DNA from: Agrococcus baldri
GTDB lineage: Bacteria; Actinomycetota; Actinomycetes; Actinomycetales; Microbacteriaceae
Direction of reading: 5' to 3'
Assembly: GCA_900114805.1 (NCBI GenBank)
Contig: FOZN01000004.1
Span: forward strand, 248,001 to 312,000
DNA length: 64,000 nt
A model generated the notes under the pieces. The model searched no databases. It saw only the letters and a program-made list of their open reading frames with translations, and was not told where the DNA came from. A program made the translations under genes and the position numbers. Positions 48,314-60,128 of the stretch are shown here, in pieces. How positions within the stretch are numbered: position 1 is the stretch's first letter; every line of letters begins with the position of its first letter.

Positions 48314-50216
48314 GCTTGCTGTCCCTGTCGCTCGGCTGCTCCCCCCATCGTATCGGCGCTGAGCCTGTGCGCCACGGTCGCCGCCAGAGCCCGCCCGATG
48401 CCGGGCACCTCGGCGAGCTGCTCGGCGCTCGCGGCGCGCACGCGCTTGGCGGAGCCGAAGTGCTTCAGCAGCGCACGCACCCTGCCGGGGCCGAGGCCCG
48501 GGATGGTGCTCAGCTGCGACTCGATCGCGCTCGAGCGCTTCTGGCGCTGGTAGCTGATGGCCACCCGGTGCGCCTCGTCGCGCAGTCGCTGCACCAGGTA
48601 GAGGGCCTCACTCGTGCGCGGGAGGATCACCGGATACTCGTCGTCCGGCAGCCAGAGCTCCTCGAGCCGCTTCGCGATGCCGGCCAGTGCGACGCCTCGC
48701 ACGCCGGCCTCGTCGAGCGCGCGCTTGGCGGCCTGCACCTGCGGCCGGCCGCCGTCGACGAGCAGCAGCTGCGGGGTGTACGCGAAGCGCGTCCCGGTGT
48801 CCTCCGGGTCGCCCTCGGCGATGTACCGGGCCCTGCGCGTCATGATCTGGTAGATCGAGTCGGTGTCGTCGGTGGTCTCGGCGATCGCGAACTTGCGGTA
48901 CTGATCCTTGCGAGGCAGGCCGTCCTCGAACACGACCATCGAGGCGACCACCCCGGTGCCGCCCAAGTGCGAGACGTCGAAGCACTCGATGCGCAGCGGC
49001 GCCTCACTCATGCCCAGCGCCTCCTGCAGGTCGGCGAGCGCCTGCGAGCGCGTCACGTAGTCGCTGGTGCGCTTGGTGCGCGCAACCTGCAGCGCGTGCG
49101 CGGCGTTCACGGTGGCCGAGTCGGCGAGCTTGCGCTTCTCCCCCCGCTGCGGCACCCGCACGGCGACCCGGCCCGGCAGGCCGTGCTCGCTGCGGCGGTC
49201 GGTGAGCCAGATCTCGACCTCGTCGGCGGCATCCGGCTGCTTGGGCAGCAGCACCTCGCGGGCGGGCGGGTCACCGGTCTCGTAGGCGATGCGCAGGATC
49301 TGGGTGGCGAGCTCGCCGTCGGTCAGGTCGATCTCAGTGTCGACCACCCACGACTTGGTGCCGCGGATGCGTCCGCCGCGCACCGCGAAGAGGTGCACGG
49401 CCGCGCTGAGCTCGTCATGCACGAGCCCGAACACGTCGGCGTCCACCCGGTCGGAGAGCACGACGCTCGTGCGCTCGAGCACGGTCTGGAGCGCGGAGAG
49501 CTGGTCGCGGAGCCTCGCGGCGCGCTCGAACTCGAGCCGGGCGCTGGCGCGCTGCATCTCCTCGCGGACCCGGTCGACGAACTCCTGGTCGCCGCCGTTC
49601 ATGAAGGTGACCAGGTCACGTGCGGTGGCGCGGTGCTCGTCGAAGCCGACGCGGCCCACGCAGGGAGCGGAGCACTTGCCGATGTCACCCAGCAGGCACG
49701 GCCGGCCGCTGCGCTCGGCGCGGTCGTAGACCGACTGGCTGCAGGAGCGCATCGGGAAGGCCTTCAGCAGCAGGTCGAGCGTCTCGCGGATCGCCCAGAC
49801 CTTCGTGTACGGGCCGAAGTAGCGGGCGCCGCGCAGGTTGCGATTGCGGGTGATGAGGGCGCGGGGCACGTCGTCGCCCATCGTCACGGCGAGGTACGGG
49901 TACGACTTGTCATCCCGGAACTGCACGTTGAACGGGGGCTCGTACTCTTTGATCCAGGTGAACTCCAGCTGCAGCGCCTCGAACTCGCTCGCCACGATGG
50001 TCCACTCGACCCGCACGGCCGTCAGCACCATCCGCCGAGTGCGCTCGTGGAGCGTCTCGAGCGGCTGGAAGTAGTTCGCCAGCCGCTGCCGCAGGTTCTT
50101 CGCCTTGCCCACGTACAGCACGCGCTCGTGCTCGTCGCGGAACCGGTAGACGCCCGGGGCGGTGGGGATGGTGCCGGCGGCGGGCTTGTACGCGACGGTG
50201 CGCGACGGTGCGGGCG

Positions 50217-50220
<4 letters not shown>
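48310..50220 (-). CDS. uvrC: Excinuclease ABC subunit C
   Basis: A 636-aa nuclease. The N-terminal GIY-YIG domain (about 15-95: [20 protein letters not shown]) makes the 3' cut. The UVR motif lies about 200-240, the RNase H-like domain (about 380-560, [14 protein letters not shown]) makes the 5' cut, and tandem helix-hairpin-helix motifs end the protein (about 565-630, [18 protein letters not shown]). ATG 50220 overlaps the uvrA stop by four bases. A 10-base tandem duplication (50191-50210) lies in codons 4-10. Confidence 0.97.
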
Positions 50221-53093
<2,873 letters not shown>

Positions 53094-53171
53094 CCACTCA
53101 TCGTAGGACCGGCCGCTGACACGCGCCCGCCGCGTTCGCCGCAGGCACACGCGCCGCGCACCGGCACGGGC

Positions 53172-54899
53172 TCACTCGTCGACGCGGCCGATCGCCTGCT
53201 CGACGACCACGCCGCTGCCCTCCGCCACGAGCTGCTGGAGGACGCCGGCACGGTGCGCGGCGACCTTCGTCTCCATCTTCATGGCGTCGAGCACGGCGAT
53301 CTCCTCGCCTGCCTCGACCCGCGCGCCGTCCTCGACCAGCCAGCGCACGAGCGTGCCCGGCACGGGCGCGGGGATCGCGGCGGCATCCGGCTCGGACCCG
53401 CTCCCGTCTGCGCGCCCCTGCGGTTGGACGGTGCCGGCAGCGGCGGCGAGCAGCGCCTCCGGCAGCCCGAGCACAACGCGGCGGCCGTCGACCTCGATCG
53501 GTACCCGTCGCAGCGGTCGCTCGCCCGCGGCCGCAGCTCGACCCTGCGGCTCGAGCCGCGGCATCAGCTCGGCCTCGATCCACTGGGTCGAGACGGCGAA
53601 GCCGGCGGTCGAGAAGTCCGGCTCGTCGAGCAGCGCGGCCGCGAAGGGCGCGACCGTCGCGACGCCCGTCACCTCGAGCTCGGCCAGCGCTCGCCGCATG
53701 CGCACGATCGCAGCATCGCGATCGGCGGCGTGCACGATGAGCTTCGCTGCGAGCGAGTCGAAGGCGGCCTCGACTCGGTCGCCGGCCTCCACGCCCGCGT
53801 CCCACCGCACGCCTGGCCCGCCCGGGATGCGCAGCGACTCGATGCGGCCGGCGCTGGGCAGGAAGCCGCGACCGGGATCCTCCGCGTTCAGCCGCAGCTC
53901 GATCGCGTGCCCGGCGGGCTGGGGCGTCGCGTCGAACGACGGGCCGGCTCCCTCGGCGATGCGGAACTGCTCCCGCACCAGGTCGACCCCCGTCACAGCC
54001 TCGGTGACCGGATGCTCGACCTGCAGCCGGGTGTTGACCTCCAGGAACGAGATGGTGCCGTCAGCGCCCAGCAGGAACTCGACCGTGCCTGCCCCGCGGT
54101 AGTCGACCGCCGCGCAGATGTCGCGCGCAGCCGCGTGGATGCGCGCGCGCTGCTCGGTGCTCAGGCCGGGCGCAGGCGCCTCCTCGACGAGCTTCTGGCT
54201 GCGTCGCTGCAGCGAGCAGTCGCGGTCGCCGACCACCACCACCGTGCCCCTCCCATCGCCGAGCACCTGCGCCTCGACGTGCCGCGGGTGCTCGAGGTAG
54301 CGCTCGATGAAGCACTCCCCGCGCCCGAACGCGGCCACCGCCTCCCGCGTGGCCGAGCCGAACGCATCCGCCACCTCGTCGATGGTGCGCGCCACCTTCA
54401 GCCCGCGGCCGCCGCCGCCGAATGCGGCCTTCACGACCACGGGGAGCCCGTGCTCGCGCGCGAAGGCGACCGCCTCAGCGGCGTCGGCGAGCGGCCGGTC
54501 GGTGCCCGGGGCCAGTGGGGCGCCGGTGCGCTGCGCGATCCGGCGCGCGGTGACCTTGTCGCCGAGCGCCTCGATGCTCTCCGGCGTCGGGCCGATCCAG
54601 GTGAGGCCTGCGCCCTCCACGGCGCGCGCGAACGCGGCGCTCTCGGACAGGAATCCGTAGCCGGGATGCACGGCGTCCGCACCGCTCGAGCGGGCAGCCG
54701 CCAGCAGCGCCTCGATGCTCAGGTACGTCTGGGCTGCCGTCGTCCCCGGCAGCGCGATCGCCTCATCGGCGTGCCGCACGTGCATGGCGTCGACATCCTG
54801 ATCGGCGTAGACGGCCACTGAGCGGTAGCCCGCCTCGGCGCATGCGCGGATGATGCGCACGGCGATCTCGCCGCGGTTGGCGATGAGGATCTTCTGCAT
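53172..54899 (-). CDS. Biotin carboxylase fused to biotin carboxyl-carrier domain
   Basis: A 575-aa protein. Biotin-carboxylase N-domain (about 1-110, KILIANRGEIAVRIIRACAE), ATP-grasp (about 115-320, with FGGGGRGLKV about 161-170 and FLEVNTRLQVEHPVTE about 283-298) and C-domain (to about 445) are followed by a linker. A biotinyl domain ends the protein, with DAMKMETK carrying the biotinylated Lys (about 541). It lacks a carboxyltransferase domain of its own, and no acyl-CoA carboxyltransferase (accD-like) gene is nearby. The gene directly upstream encodes fused KipI/KipA domains, which form the carboxyltransferase part of urea carboxylase. An acetyl/propionyl-CoA carboxylase subunit remains possible, but context favours a partner of PxpBC. 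Last gene of the pxp operon, 14 bases after pxpBC. Confidence 0.92.
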   Translation of the reverse strand: MQKILIANRGEIAVRIIRACAEAGYRSVAVYADQDVDAMHVRHADEAIALPGTTAAQTYLSIEALLAAARSSGADAVHPGYGFLSESAAFARAVEGAGLTWIGPTPESIEALGDKVTARRIAQRTGAPLAPGTDRPLADAAEAVAFAREHGLPVVVKAAFGGGGRGLKVARTIDEVADAFGSATREAVAAFGRGECFIERYLEHPRHVEAQVLGDGRGTVVVVGDRDCSLQRRSQKLVEEAPAPGLSTEQRARIHAAARDICAAVDYRGAGTVEFLLGADGTISFLEVNTRLQVEHPVTEAVTGVDLVREQFRIAEGAGPSFDATPQPAGHAIELRLNAEDPGRGFLPSAGRIESLRIPGGPGVRWDAGVEAGDRVEAAFDSLAAKLIVHAADRDAAIVRMRRALAELEVTGVATVAPFAAALLDEPDFSTAGFAVSTQWIEAELMPRLEPQGRAAAAGERPLRRVPIEVDGRRVVLGLPEALLAAAAGTVQPQGRADGSGSEPDAAAIPAPVPGTLVRWLVEDGARVEAGEEIAVLDAMKMETKVAAHRAGVLQQLVAEGSGVVVEQAIGRVDE

Positions 54900-54913
54900 G
54901 GGGTTCCTCCTGG

Positions 54914-56479
54914 TCAGGCAGTCTGCGCGATGCGGAAGCGGATGCGCGAGCCCGGCGGCAGCTGGCCGGCGCGGTCGAGGTCGCGATCGACGACCGCGCC
55001 GATGATGGGGTAGCCGCCGGTGAGCGGGTGGTCGGGCAGGAACAGCACCGGCTGGCCGTCGGGCGGCACCTGGATGGCGCCGGTGACCGCGCCCTCGCTC
55101 TCGAGCTCGCCGTCGCGGCTGCGCTCGAGCGGGGTCGCGCCGTGAAGGCGCACGCCGACCCGGTCGGAGCGCGCCGTCACCTCCCACTCCTGCTCGACCA
55201 GGGTGGCGAGCGCGGCGGCGGTGAACCAGTCCTCGCGCGGACCGAGCACGATCTCGAGCTCGACCGCCTCACCGGCGGCGGGCAGGGGGATGCGCGGGGC
55301 GCGGGTGCGCTCGACGGCCGCGATGCCGTGCGCGGGCCCACGGAGCGGCAGCACGGCGCCCGCGGTCAGCGGCGCCGGGCCCAGGTGCGCGAGCGTGTCG
55401 GTCGCCAGGCTGCCGAGCACGGCATCGAGCGCGATGCCGCCGCGGATCGCGACGAGCACGCGCAGGCCGTCGCGGGCGGCGCCGATGCGGAGCGCGTCGC
55501 CGTGCTCGATGGCGATCGGGCGGCCGTGCTCGACGGGGTGCGGCGTCGCGTCCGGCCCGCCGCCCGGCTCGATGGACGCATCCGTCATCGCGCCGGCGAG
55601 CGAGACGACCGCGTCGCCGCGGAAGCGCAGCAGCGCTCCCCCACCGGCCAGCTCGAGACCCGCCTCGCCGGGAGCGTTGCCGACAGCGCGGTTGGCCTCA
55701 GCGAGGGCAGCGCGGTCAGCGGTGCCGGAGGCCGAGACGCCCTCGGCGGCCATGCCGGGGCGGCCGAGATCCTGCACCAGCAGCTGCACGCCGGGGCGCA
55801 CGACCTCGATCGCATGCGCGGCATCGACGGCCGGGTGCTCGGGTGCCTGCGCCCGCACGAGCTCCCGCTCGACGCGCTCGAAGCGCACGATCGTGCCGGG
55901 CTTCAGGAGCGCGGGCGGGTCGCGGTCGAGGTCCCACATCGCCAGGTCGGTGCGGCCGATGAGCTGCCAGCCGCCGGGGCTCTGCTTCGGATAGACGCCC
56001 GAGAAGCGGCCGGCCAGCGCGACCGAGCCCGCGGGGATGCGGGTGCGCGGCGAGGAGCGCCGGGGCACATCGAAGAGCGGGTCGTCACCGGCGAGGTAGC
56101 CGAAGCCAGGCGCGAAGCCGGCGAACGCGACCGTCCAGGTGGCCGCTTGGTGGCGGGTGATGAGCTCGTCCTCGCCGACGCCGAGCAGCCGGGCGACCTC
56201 GGCGAGGTCCTCGCCGTCGTAGCGAACGGGGATGGTGGCCTCGCCGGTGCCTGCCGTCCGCTCGGTCGCGGGCTCGAGCGCGAGCAGCCGCTCGCTGAGC
56301 TCTGCCGCCGTGATCGTGGTCGGGTCGAAGCGCACCAGGATGGTGCGGGCGGCGGGCACGAGCTCGGTGACGCCAGGTAGCTCAGCGGCGACGAGCGCCG
56401 GCAGCAGCCGCATCGACTCTTCGAGATCTGACGCCTCGAGCAGCAGGGCGGTGTCGGCCGCGACCAGCACGGCGGTCAT
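54914..56479 (-). CDS. pxpBC: 5-oxoprolinase subunits B and C fused (KipI-KipA; AHS1-AHS2)
   Basis: A 521-aa fusion. The N-terminal half (about 1-205) is PxpB/KipI-like, with [16 protein letters not shown] (about 121-136) and the [20 protein letters not shown] stretch (about 141-160). The C-terminal half (about 215-521) is PxpC/KipA-like, with [19 protein letters not shown] (about 217-235), [10 protein letters not shown] and [20 protein letters not shown] (about 484-503). In Bacillus these are separate proteins that, with PxpA, open 5-oxoproline to glutamate using ATP. The same two domains are the carboxyltransferase of urea carboxylase. ATG 56479 overlaps the stop of the DUF1445 gene by four bases. 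Confidence 0.9.
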   Translation of the reverse strand: MTAVLVAADTALLLEASDLEESMRLLPALVAAELPGVTELVPAARTILVRFDPTTITAAELSERLLALEPATERTAGTGEATIPVRYDGEDLAEVARLLGVGEDELITRHQAATWTVAFAGFAPGFGYLAGDDPLFDVPRRSSPRTRIPAGSVALAGRFSGVYPKQSPGGWQLIGRTDLAMWDLDRDPPALLKPGTIVRFERVERELVRAQAPEHPAVDAAHAIEVVRPGVQLLVQDLGRPGMAAEGVSASGTADRAALAEANRAVGNAPGEAGLELAGGGALLRFRGDAVVSLAGAMTDASIEPGGGPDATPHPVEHGRPIAIEHGDALRIGAARDGLRVLVAIRGGIALDAVLGSLATDTLAHLGPAPLTAGAVLPLRGPAHGIAAVERTRAPRIPLPAAGEAVELEIVLGPREDWFTAAALATLVEQEWEVTARSDRVGVRLHGATPLERSRDGELESEGAVTGAIQVPPDGQPVLFLPDHPLTGGYPIIGAVVDRDLDRAGQLPPGSRIRFRIAQTA

Positions 56480-57279
56480 GTGGCATACACCGCGTCGGGC
56501 ACATCGGTGACGAACATGTGGCCGGGTGCGTGCGTGACGGCGAAGGGCGGCCGGGAGGCCATGATCGCCGCCTGCGGGGTCACGCCGCAGGCCCAGAAGA
56601 CGGGCACCTCGCCGTCGCGCAGCTCCGGGGCGTCGCCGAAGTCGGGATGCGCGAGGTCGGCGATGCCGAGCGAGGCGGGGTCGCCGACATGCACGGGGGC
56701 GCCGTGCACGGCCGGGAACCTGCCGGAGATGGCCACCGCATCCGCCACCAGCGAGGCGGGGATCGGCCGCATGGAGACGACGAGCTCGCCGTGCAGCCGG
56801 CCCGCAGGCGCGCACGCTGTGCTGGTGCGGTACATCGGCACGTTGCGGCCGAGCTCCCGATGCCGGATCGGGATGCCGGCGTCGACGAGGCCGGCCTCGA
56901 AGGTGAACGAGCAGCCGATCAGGAACGAGACCAGATCCGGGTGCTCCTCCCACGCCGCGGAGGCGTCCGTCGTCTCCTCGACGAGCTGTCCGTCGCGCCA
57001 GATGCGGTAGGCGGGGATGTCGGTGCGGATGTCGCTGCCGGGTGCGAGCCGCGACTCGGTCGCGCCGGCCTCCAGCACCTCGAGCACCGGGCAGGGCTTC
57101 GGATTGCGCTGCGCGAACAGCAGCGTCTCGAACGCCCAGTCGGCGGGCACGGCGATCAAGTTGGCCTGCACCAGCCCGTGAGCCACGCCGCTCGTCGGCG
57201 CCGCCGAACCCGCGCGGTAGCTCGCGCGGGCGGCGCGCGCCTGCTCGATGTGAGCGGCGGATGCCCTGGCCGCCGTCAC
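56476..57279 (-). CDS. DUF1445 protein (YcsI-like, D-glutamate-cyclase-related)
   Basis: A 267-aa protein of the 'putative hydro-lyase' DUF1445 family, of which B. subtilis YcsI is a member. Conserved patches: [11 protein letters not shown] (about 36-46), [19 protein letters not shown] (about 118-136, with Cys) and [12 protein letters not shown] (about 229-240). A related domain occurs in D-glutamate cyclase, which forms 5-oxo-D-proline, so a role in interconverting glutamate and oxoproline, perhaps of the D form, is reasonable but unproven. The GTG start overlaps the pxpA stop (GTGA). Confidence 0.85.
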   Translation of the reverse strand: MTAARASAAHIEQARAARASYRAGSAAPTSGVAHGLVQANLIAVPADWAFETLLFAQRNPKPCPVLEVLEAGATESRLAPGSDIRTDIPAYRIWRDGQLVEETTDASAAWEEHPDLVSFLIGCSFTFEAGLVDAGIPIRHRELGRNVPMYRTSTACAPAGRLHGELVVSMRPIPASLVADAVAISGRFPAVHGAPVHVGDPASLGIADLAHPDFGDAPELRDGEVPVFWACGVTPQAAIMASRPPFAVTHAPGHMFVTDVPDAVYAT

Positions 57280-58046
57280 CGGCGGGTCCGCACGAAGGGC
57301 GCGATGGTCACGCCGGCAGCCTCGAGCGCCGCTCGCGTCGCCTCGGCCATCGCGATCGCGCCGGCGCTGTCGCCGTGCACGCAGATGGACTCCGCGCGCA
57401 CCGCGACGTCGCTGCCGTCGATCGCCTCGATCACGCCCTCCTGCGCGAGCCGCACCATGCGCGCGGAGACGAGCTCGGGGTCGTGCAGCACCGCGCCCTC
57501 GAGGGTGCGCGAGACGAGCAGCCCCTCCGGCGTGTAGGCGCGGTCGGCGAAGGCCTCCGCGGCCGTCGCGAGGCCCGCGCGCTCGGCGACGTCGAGCACG
57601 ACGCCGCCGGCCAGCCCCAGGAGTACCAGCGAGGGGTCCACAGCACGGATGGCCGCGACGACCACCTTCGCCTTCGCCTCGTCGCGCGCGATGGTGTTGT
57701 AGAGCGCGCCGTGCGGCTTCACGTAGGCCGCCCTGCCACCGGCGCTGGCGGCGAGCGCCTGCAGCGCGCCCAGCTGGTACTCGACGTGCGCCTGCAGCGT
57801 CACGGGGTCGATCTCGACGTCGACGCGACCGAAGTTCTCGTAGTCGCGGTAGCCGGGGTGCGCCCCGATGGCGACGCCCCGCTCGACGGCCGCCCGCAGC
57901 GTCGCCGCGATGCCCTCCGGGCTGCCGGCGTGGAAGCCGGCGGAGACGTTCGCGCTCGTGACGATGCGCAGCATCGCCTCGTCGTCGCCCACCACCCGGT
58001 CGGGCACGTTCTCGCCCAGGTCGGAGTTCAGGTCGATGCGGGTCAT
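57276..58046 (-). CDS. pxpA: 5-oxoprolinase subunit A (LamB/YcsF family)
   Basis: A 256-aa LamB/YcsF protein, a polysaccharide-deacetylase-like barrel. It starts [12 protein letters not shown], then [13 protein letters not shown] (about 32-44) and [14 protein letters not shown] (about 61-74), [10 protein letters not shown] (about 108-117) and [10 protein letters not shown] near the C-terminus (about 225). PxpA is the catalytic partner of PxpBC in hydrolysing 5-oxo-L-proline. It overlaps the transporter gene by four bases (ATGA), so the operon is tightly coupled. Confidence 0.93.
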   Translation of the reverse strand: MTRIDLNSDLGENVPDRVVGDDEAMLRIVTSANVSAGFHAGSPEGIAATLRAAVERGVAIGAHPGYRDYENFGRVDVEIDPVTLQAHVEYQLGALQALAASAGGRAAYVKPHGALYNTIARDEAKAKVVVAAIRAVDPSLVLLGLAGGVVLDVAERAGLATAAEAFADRAYTPEGLLVSRTLEGAVLHDPELVSARMVRLAQEGVIEAIDGSDVAVRAESICVHGDSAGAIAMAEATRAALEAAGVTIAPFVRTRR

Positions 58047-59323
58047 GCGCCGATCCCCAGGAAGGCGAAGATCGGGCCGATCGAGGTGACGCCCATGTAG
58101 AGGCTCAGCAGCGTCGCGAGCGTGCCGAGGACGAGCAGCCACTTCGGGTAGCGGTAGCCGCCGAGCACGTCCTTCGCGCGGAACCAGCCGATGTACATGA
58201 AGATCGCGAGCCCGATCGGCAGGATGAGGCCGTTGAAGCCGCCCACGAACACCAGGATCGCGGCGGGAGCGGTGCCCATGAGCAGGTAGACGACGAGCGA
58301 CACCGCGATGAACGCCACGGTCGCCAGCTGCAGGCCCCAGCCCGAGAAGATGCGCTTCGAGAAGGTCGAGAGGAACGTCGCCGAGGTGTACGCGGCACCG
58401 ATCACCGAGCTGATCGCCGCGGCCCAGAAGATGGCGCCGAAGATGCGCAGGCCGGCCTCGCCGAGCACCGCGCCGAACGCCTGGCCGGCCGGGTTGGCGG
58501 CCTGCGAGGAGAGGTCGAGCGTGACGCCCGAGGCGACGACGCCCAGGATCGCCAGGAACAGCACGTACCGCATGATGCCGGTGACGAGGATGCCGTTGAC
58601 CGAGGCGCGGTGCACGCTCTTGACGTTCTCGGGGCCGACGTTGCCGGAGTCGAGGTAGCGGTGCGCGCCCGCGTAGGTGATGTAGCCGCCCACGGTGCCG
58701 CCGACGATCGTCGTGATCGTCGCGAAGTCGATCTCGTCCGGCAGGATCGTCTGCCGCAGCGCCTCGCCGATGGGCGGCGCGGCCATGATCGCCACGATGA
58801 CCGTGAGCGCGATCATGCCGATGCCGAGGATGAGCACCACGGCATCGACGATCGGGCCGGCCTTCTTGAACAGGAAGATGCCGATCGCCAGCAGGCCGGT
58901 GATCAGGCCGCCGATCTTGGGGTCGATGCCCAGCAGCGCGTTGAGGCCGAGCCCGCCGCCTGCGATGTTGCCGACGTTGAAGGCCAGGCCGCCGATGACG
59001 ATGAGCACGGCGAGCAGGTGCCCCGCGTAGGGCACCGCCTGGTTGGCGAGGTCGCCGGCGCGCTTGCCGGAGACGACGACCATGCGCCAGACGTTCATCT
59101 GCACGGCGAAGTCGATGAGCACCGAGACGAGGATCGCGAACGCGAACGCGGCGCCCATCGTGGCGGTGAAGGTGGCGGTCTGTGTGATGAAGCCGGGCCC
59201 GATCGCGCTCGTCGCCATCAGGAAGATGGCACCGATGATCGGCCCTCTGCGGCGCTTGGCGAACGACTTCGCCTTCTCGCCCGGTGTCTGCTCCGCCGTG
59301 GCGGCTTGCGATGCGTCGGTCAT
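58043..59323 (-). CDS. NRAMP-like (LeuT-fold) transporter of the oxoproline operon
   Basis: A 426-aa protein with about eleven membrane helices, related to NRAMP divalent-metal transporters and to B. subtilis YcsG. The region after the first-helix GPG motif reads [16 protein letters not shown] (about 43-58), with no DPGN metal-binding motif. The sixth-helix region reads [12 protein letters not shown] (about 213-224) in place of the usual MPH-x-x-x-LHS, so the metal-binding Met is also missing. It is therefore unlikely to carry Mn or Fe in the NRAMP way; an organic substrate such as 5-oxoproline is inferred. ATG 59323 is used; ATG 59338 is possible. First gene of the operon. Confidence 0.82.
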   Translation of the reverse strand: MTDASQAATAEQTPGEKAKSFAKRRRGPIIGAIFLMATSAIGPGFITQTATFTATMGAAFAFAILVSVLIDFAVQMNVWRMVVVSGKRAGDLANQAVPYAGHLLAVLIVIGGLAFNVGNIAGGGLGLNALLGIDPKIGGLITGLLAIGIFLFKKAGPIVDAVVLILGIGMIALTVIVAIMAAPPIGEALRQTILPDEIDFATITTIVGGTVGGYITYAGAHRYLDSGNVGPENVKSVHRASVNGILVTGIMRYVLFLAILGVVASGVTLDLSSQAANPAGQAFGAVLGEAGLRIFGAIFWAAAISSVIGAAYTSATFLSTFSKRIFSGWGLQLATVAFIAVSLVVYLLMGTAPAAILVFVGGFNGLILPIGLAIFMYIGWFRAKDVLGGYRYPKWLLVLGTLATLLSLYMGVTSIGPIFAFLGIGA

Positions 59324-59378
59324 GCGGGGGGTTCCCATCTCCGTCGAGGGGCTCAGCTGCGCAGGGAGCGCTGGACAG

Positions 59379-59421
59379 AGCGTACCTTTCGTTGAACAGG
59401 CATGCAACTGTTGTTGAACAA
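59379..59421 (-). promoter_or_regulatory. Promoter of the pxp operon with two dyad operators
   Basis: On the minus strand TTGCAT (59407-59402) and TACGCT (59384-59379) are spaced by exactly 17 bases. Dyad 1, GTT-G-AAC (59391-59397), lies in the spacer. Dyad 2, TTGTT-G-AACAA (59411-59421), lies just upstream of the -35. Their centres are 22 bases apart, about two helical turns. Both fit the half-sites used by FadR/FCD-type GntR proteins, one of which is encoded 51 bases away on the plus strand. Confidence 0.65.
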
Positions 59422-59471
59422 AGTGCCCGGATGTGTTCCCGGCGCGTTGCGCGCGCCGTACGATCGTGCGC

Positions 59472-60128
59472 ATGGCTGATGACCGCTCCCCGCTGCACGG
59501 CGCGACGCTCGCGGATGCGCTCCGCGCGCAGATCATCGACGGCGCCTTCGCGCCGGGCGAGCGGCTCTCCGAGACCGCGCTCGCCGAGCGCCTCGACGTC
59601 TCGCGCAACACCCTGCGCGAGGCCTTCCGGGTGCTCGCCCAAGTGGGGCTCGTGGAGCACATCCCGCACCGCGGCGTCTCGGTCGCTTCACCGACCACCG
59701 CCGACGTGGTCGACATCTACCGCGCCCGTCGCCAGCTCGAGTGCGGCGTGCTGCGCGAGGCCTCTCCCCTCCACCCGGCCGTGGCGCAGATGCACGAGGC
59801 GCTCGAGCGAGCCGAGGCGGCGGAGGCGGAATCCGACTGGGCCACGGTCGGCAGCGAGAACATGCGCTTCCACAGTGCGCTCGTGTCCCTCGCCGACAGC
59901 CCGCGCATCTCCCGAGCGCACGAGCAGCTGCAGGCCGAGCTACGGCTCGCCTTCCTCGCGATCGACGACCCGCAGTCGCTGCACCGCCCGTTCGTGGCGA
60001 AGAACCGCGCCGTGCTCGAGGCGCTCGATGGCGATGGGCCGGCAGCCGCTGCAGCAGAGCTCGAGCGCTACCTCGTCGACTCGGAGCGCCGCGTGCTGGG
60101 CGCGTTCTCGCGGATGGGGCGCGCCTAG
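59472..60128 (+). CDS. GntR-family regulator with FCD ligand domain
   Basis: A 218-aa regulator divergent from the pxp operon. The N-terminal winged helix (about 10-75) contains [20 protein letters not shown] and [20 protein letters not shown] (about 34-53). The FCD domain (about 80-205) includes [15 protein letters not shown] and a metal-site His in [13 protein letters not shown] (about 131-143). Such regulators sense small carboxylic acids. It probably binds the GTTGAAC dyads between the two genes and controls both. Its stop overlaps the uvrB stop by three bases. Confidence 0.9.
   Translation: MADDRSPLHGATLADALRAQIIDGAFAPGERLSETALAERLDVSRNTLREAFRVLAQVGLVEHIPHRGVSVASPTTADVVDIYRARRQLECGVLREASPLHPAVAQMHEALERAEAAEAESDWATVGSENMRFHSALVSLADSPRISRAHEQLQAELRLAFLAIDDPQSLHRPFVAKNRAVLEALDGDGPAAAAAELERYLVDSERRVLGAFSRMGRA

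Noticed and set aside
53172..54899. Straightforward acetyl/propionyl-CoA carboxylase alpha subunit
   Set aside because: The domains fit that name, but no carboxyltransferase beta gene or acyl-CoA gene is nearby and the gene sits at the end of the oxoproline operon. The name was kept neutral.
53172..55187. Longer form of the biotin carboxylase
   Set aside because: The extra N-terminal part is a shadow of pxpBC. MQKILIANRGEIAVRI at 54899 is the standard family start.
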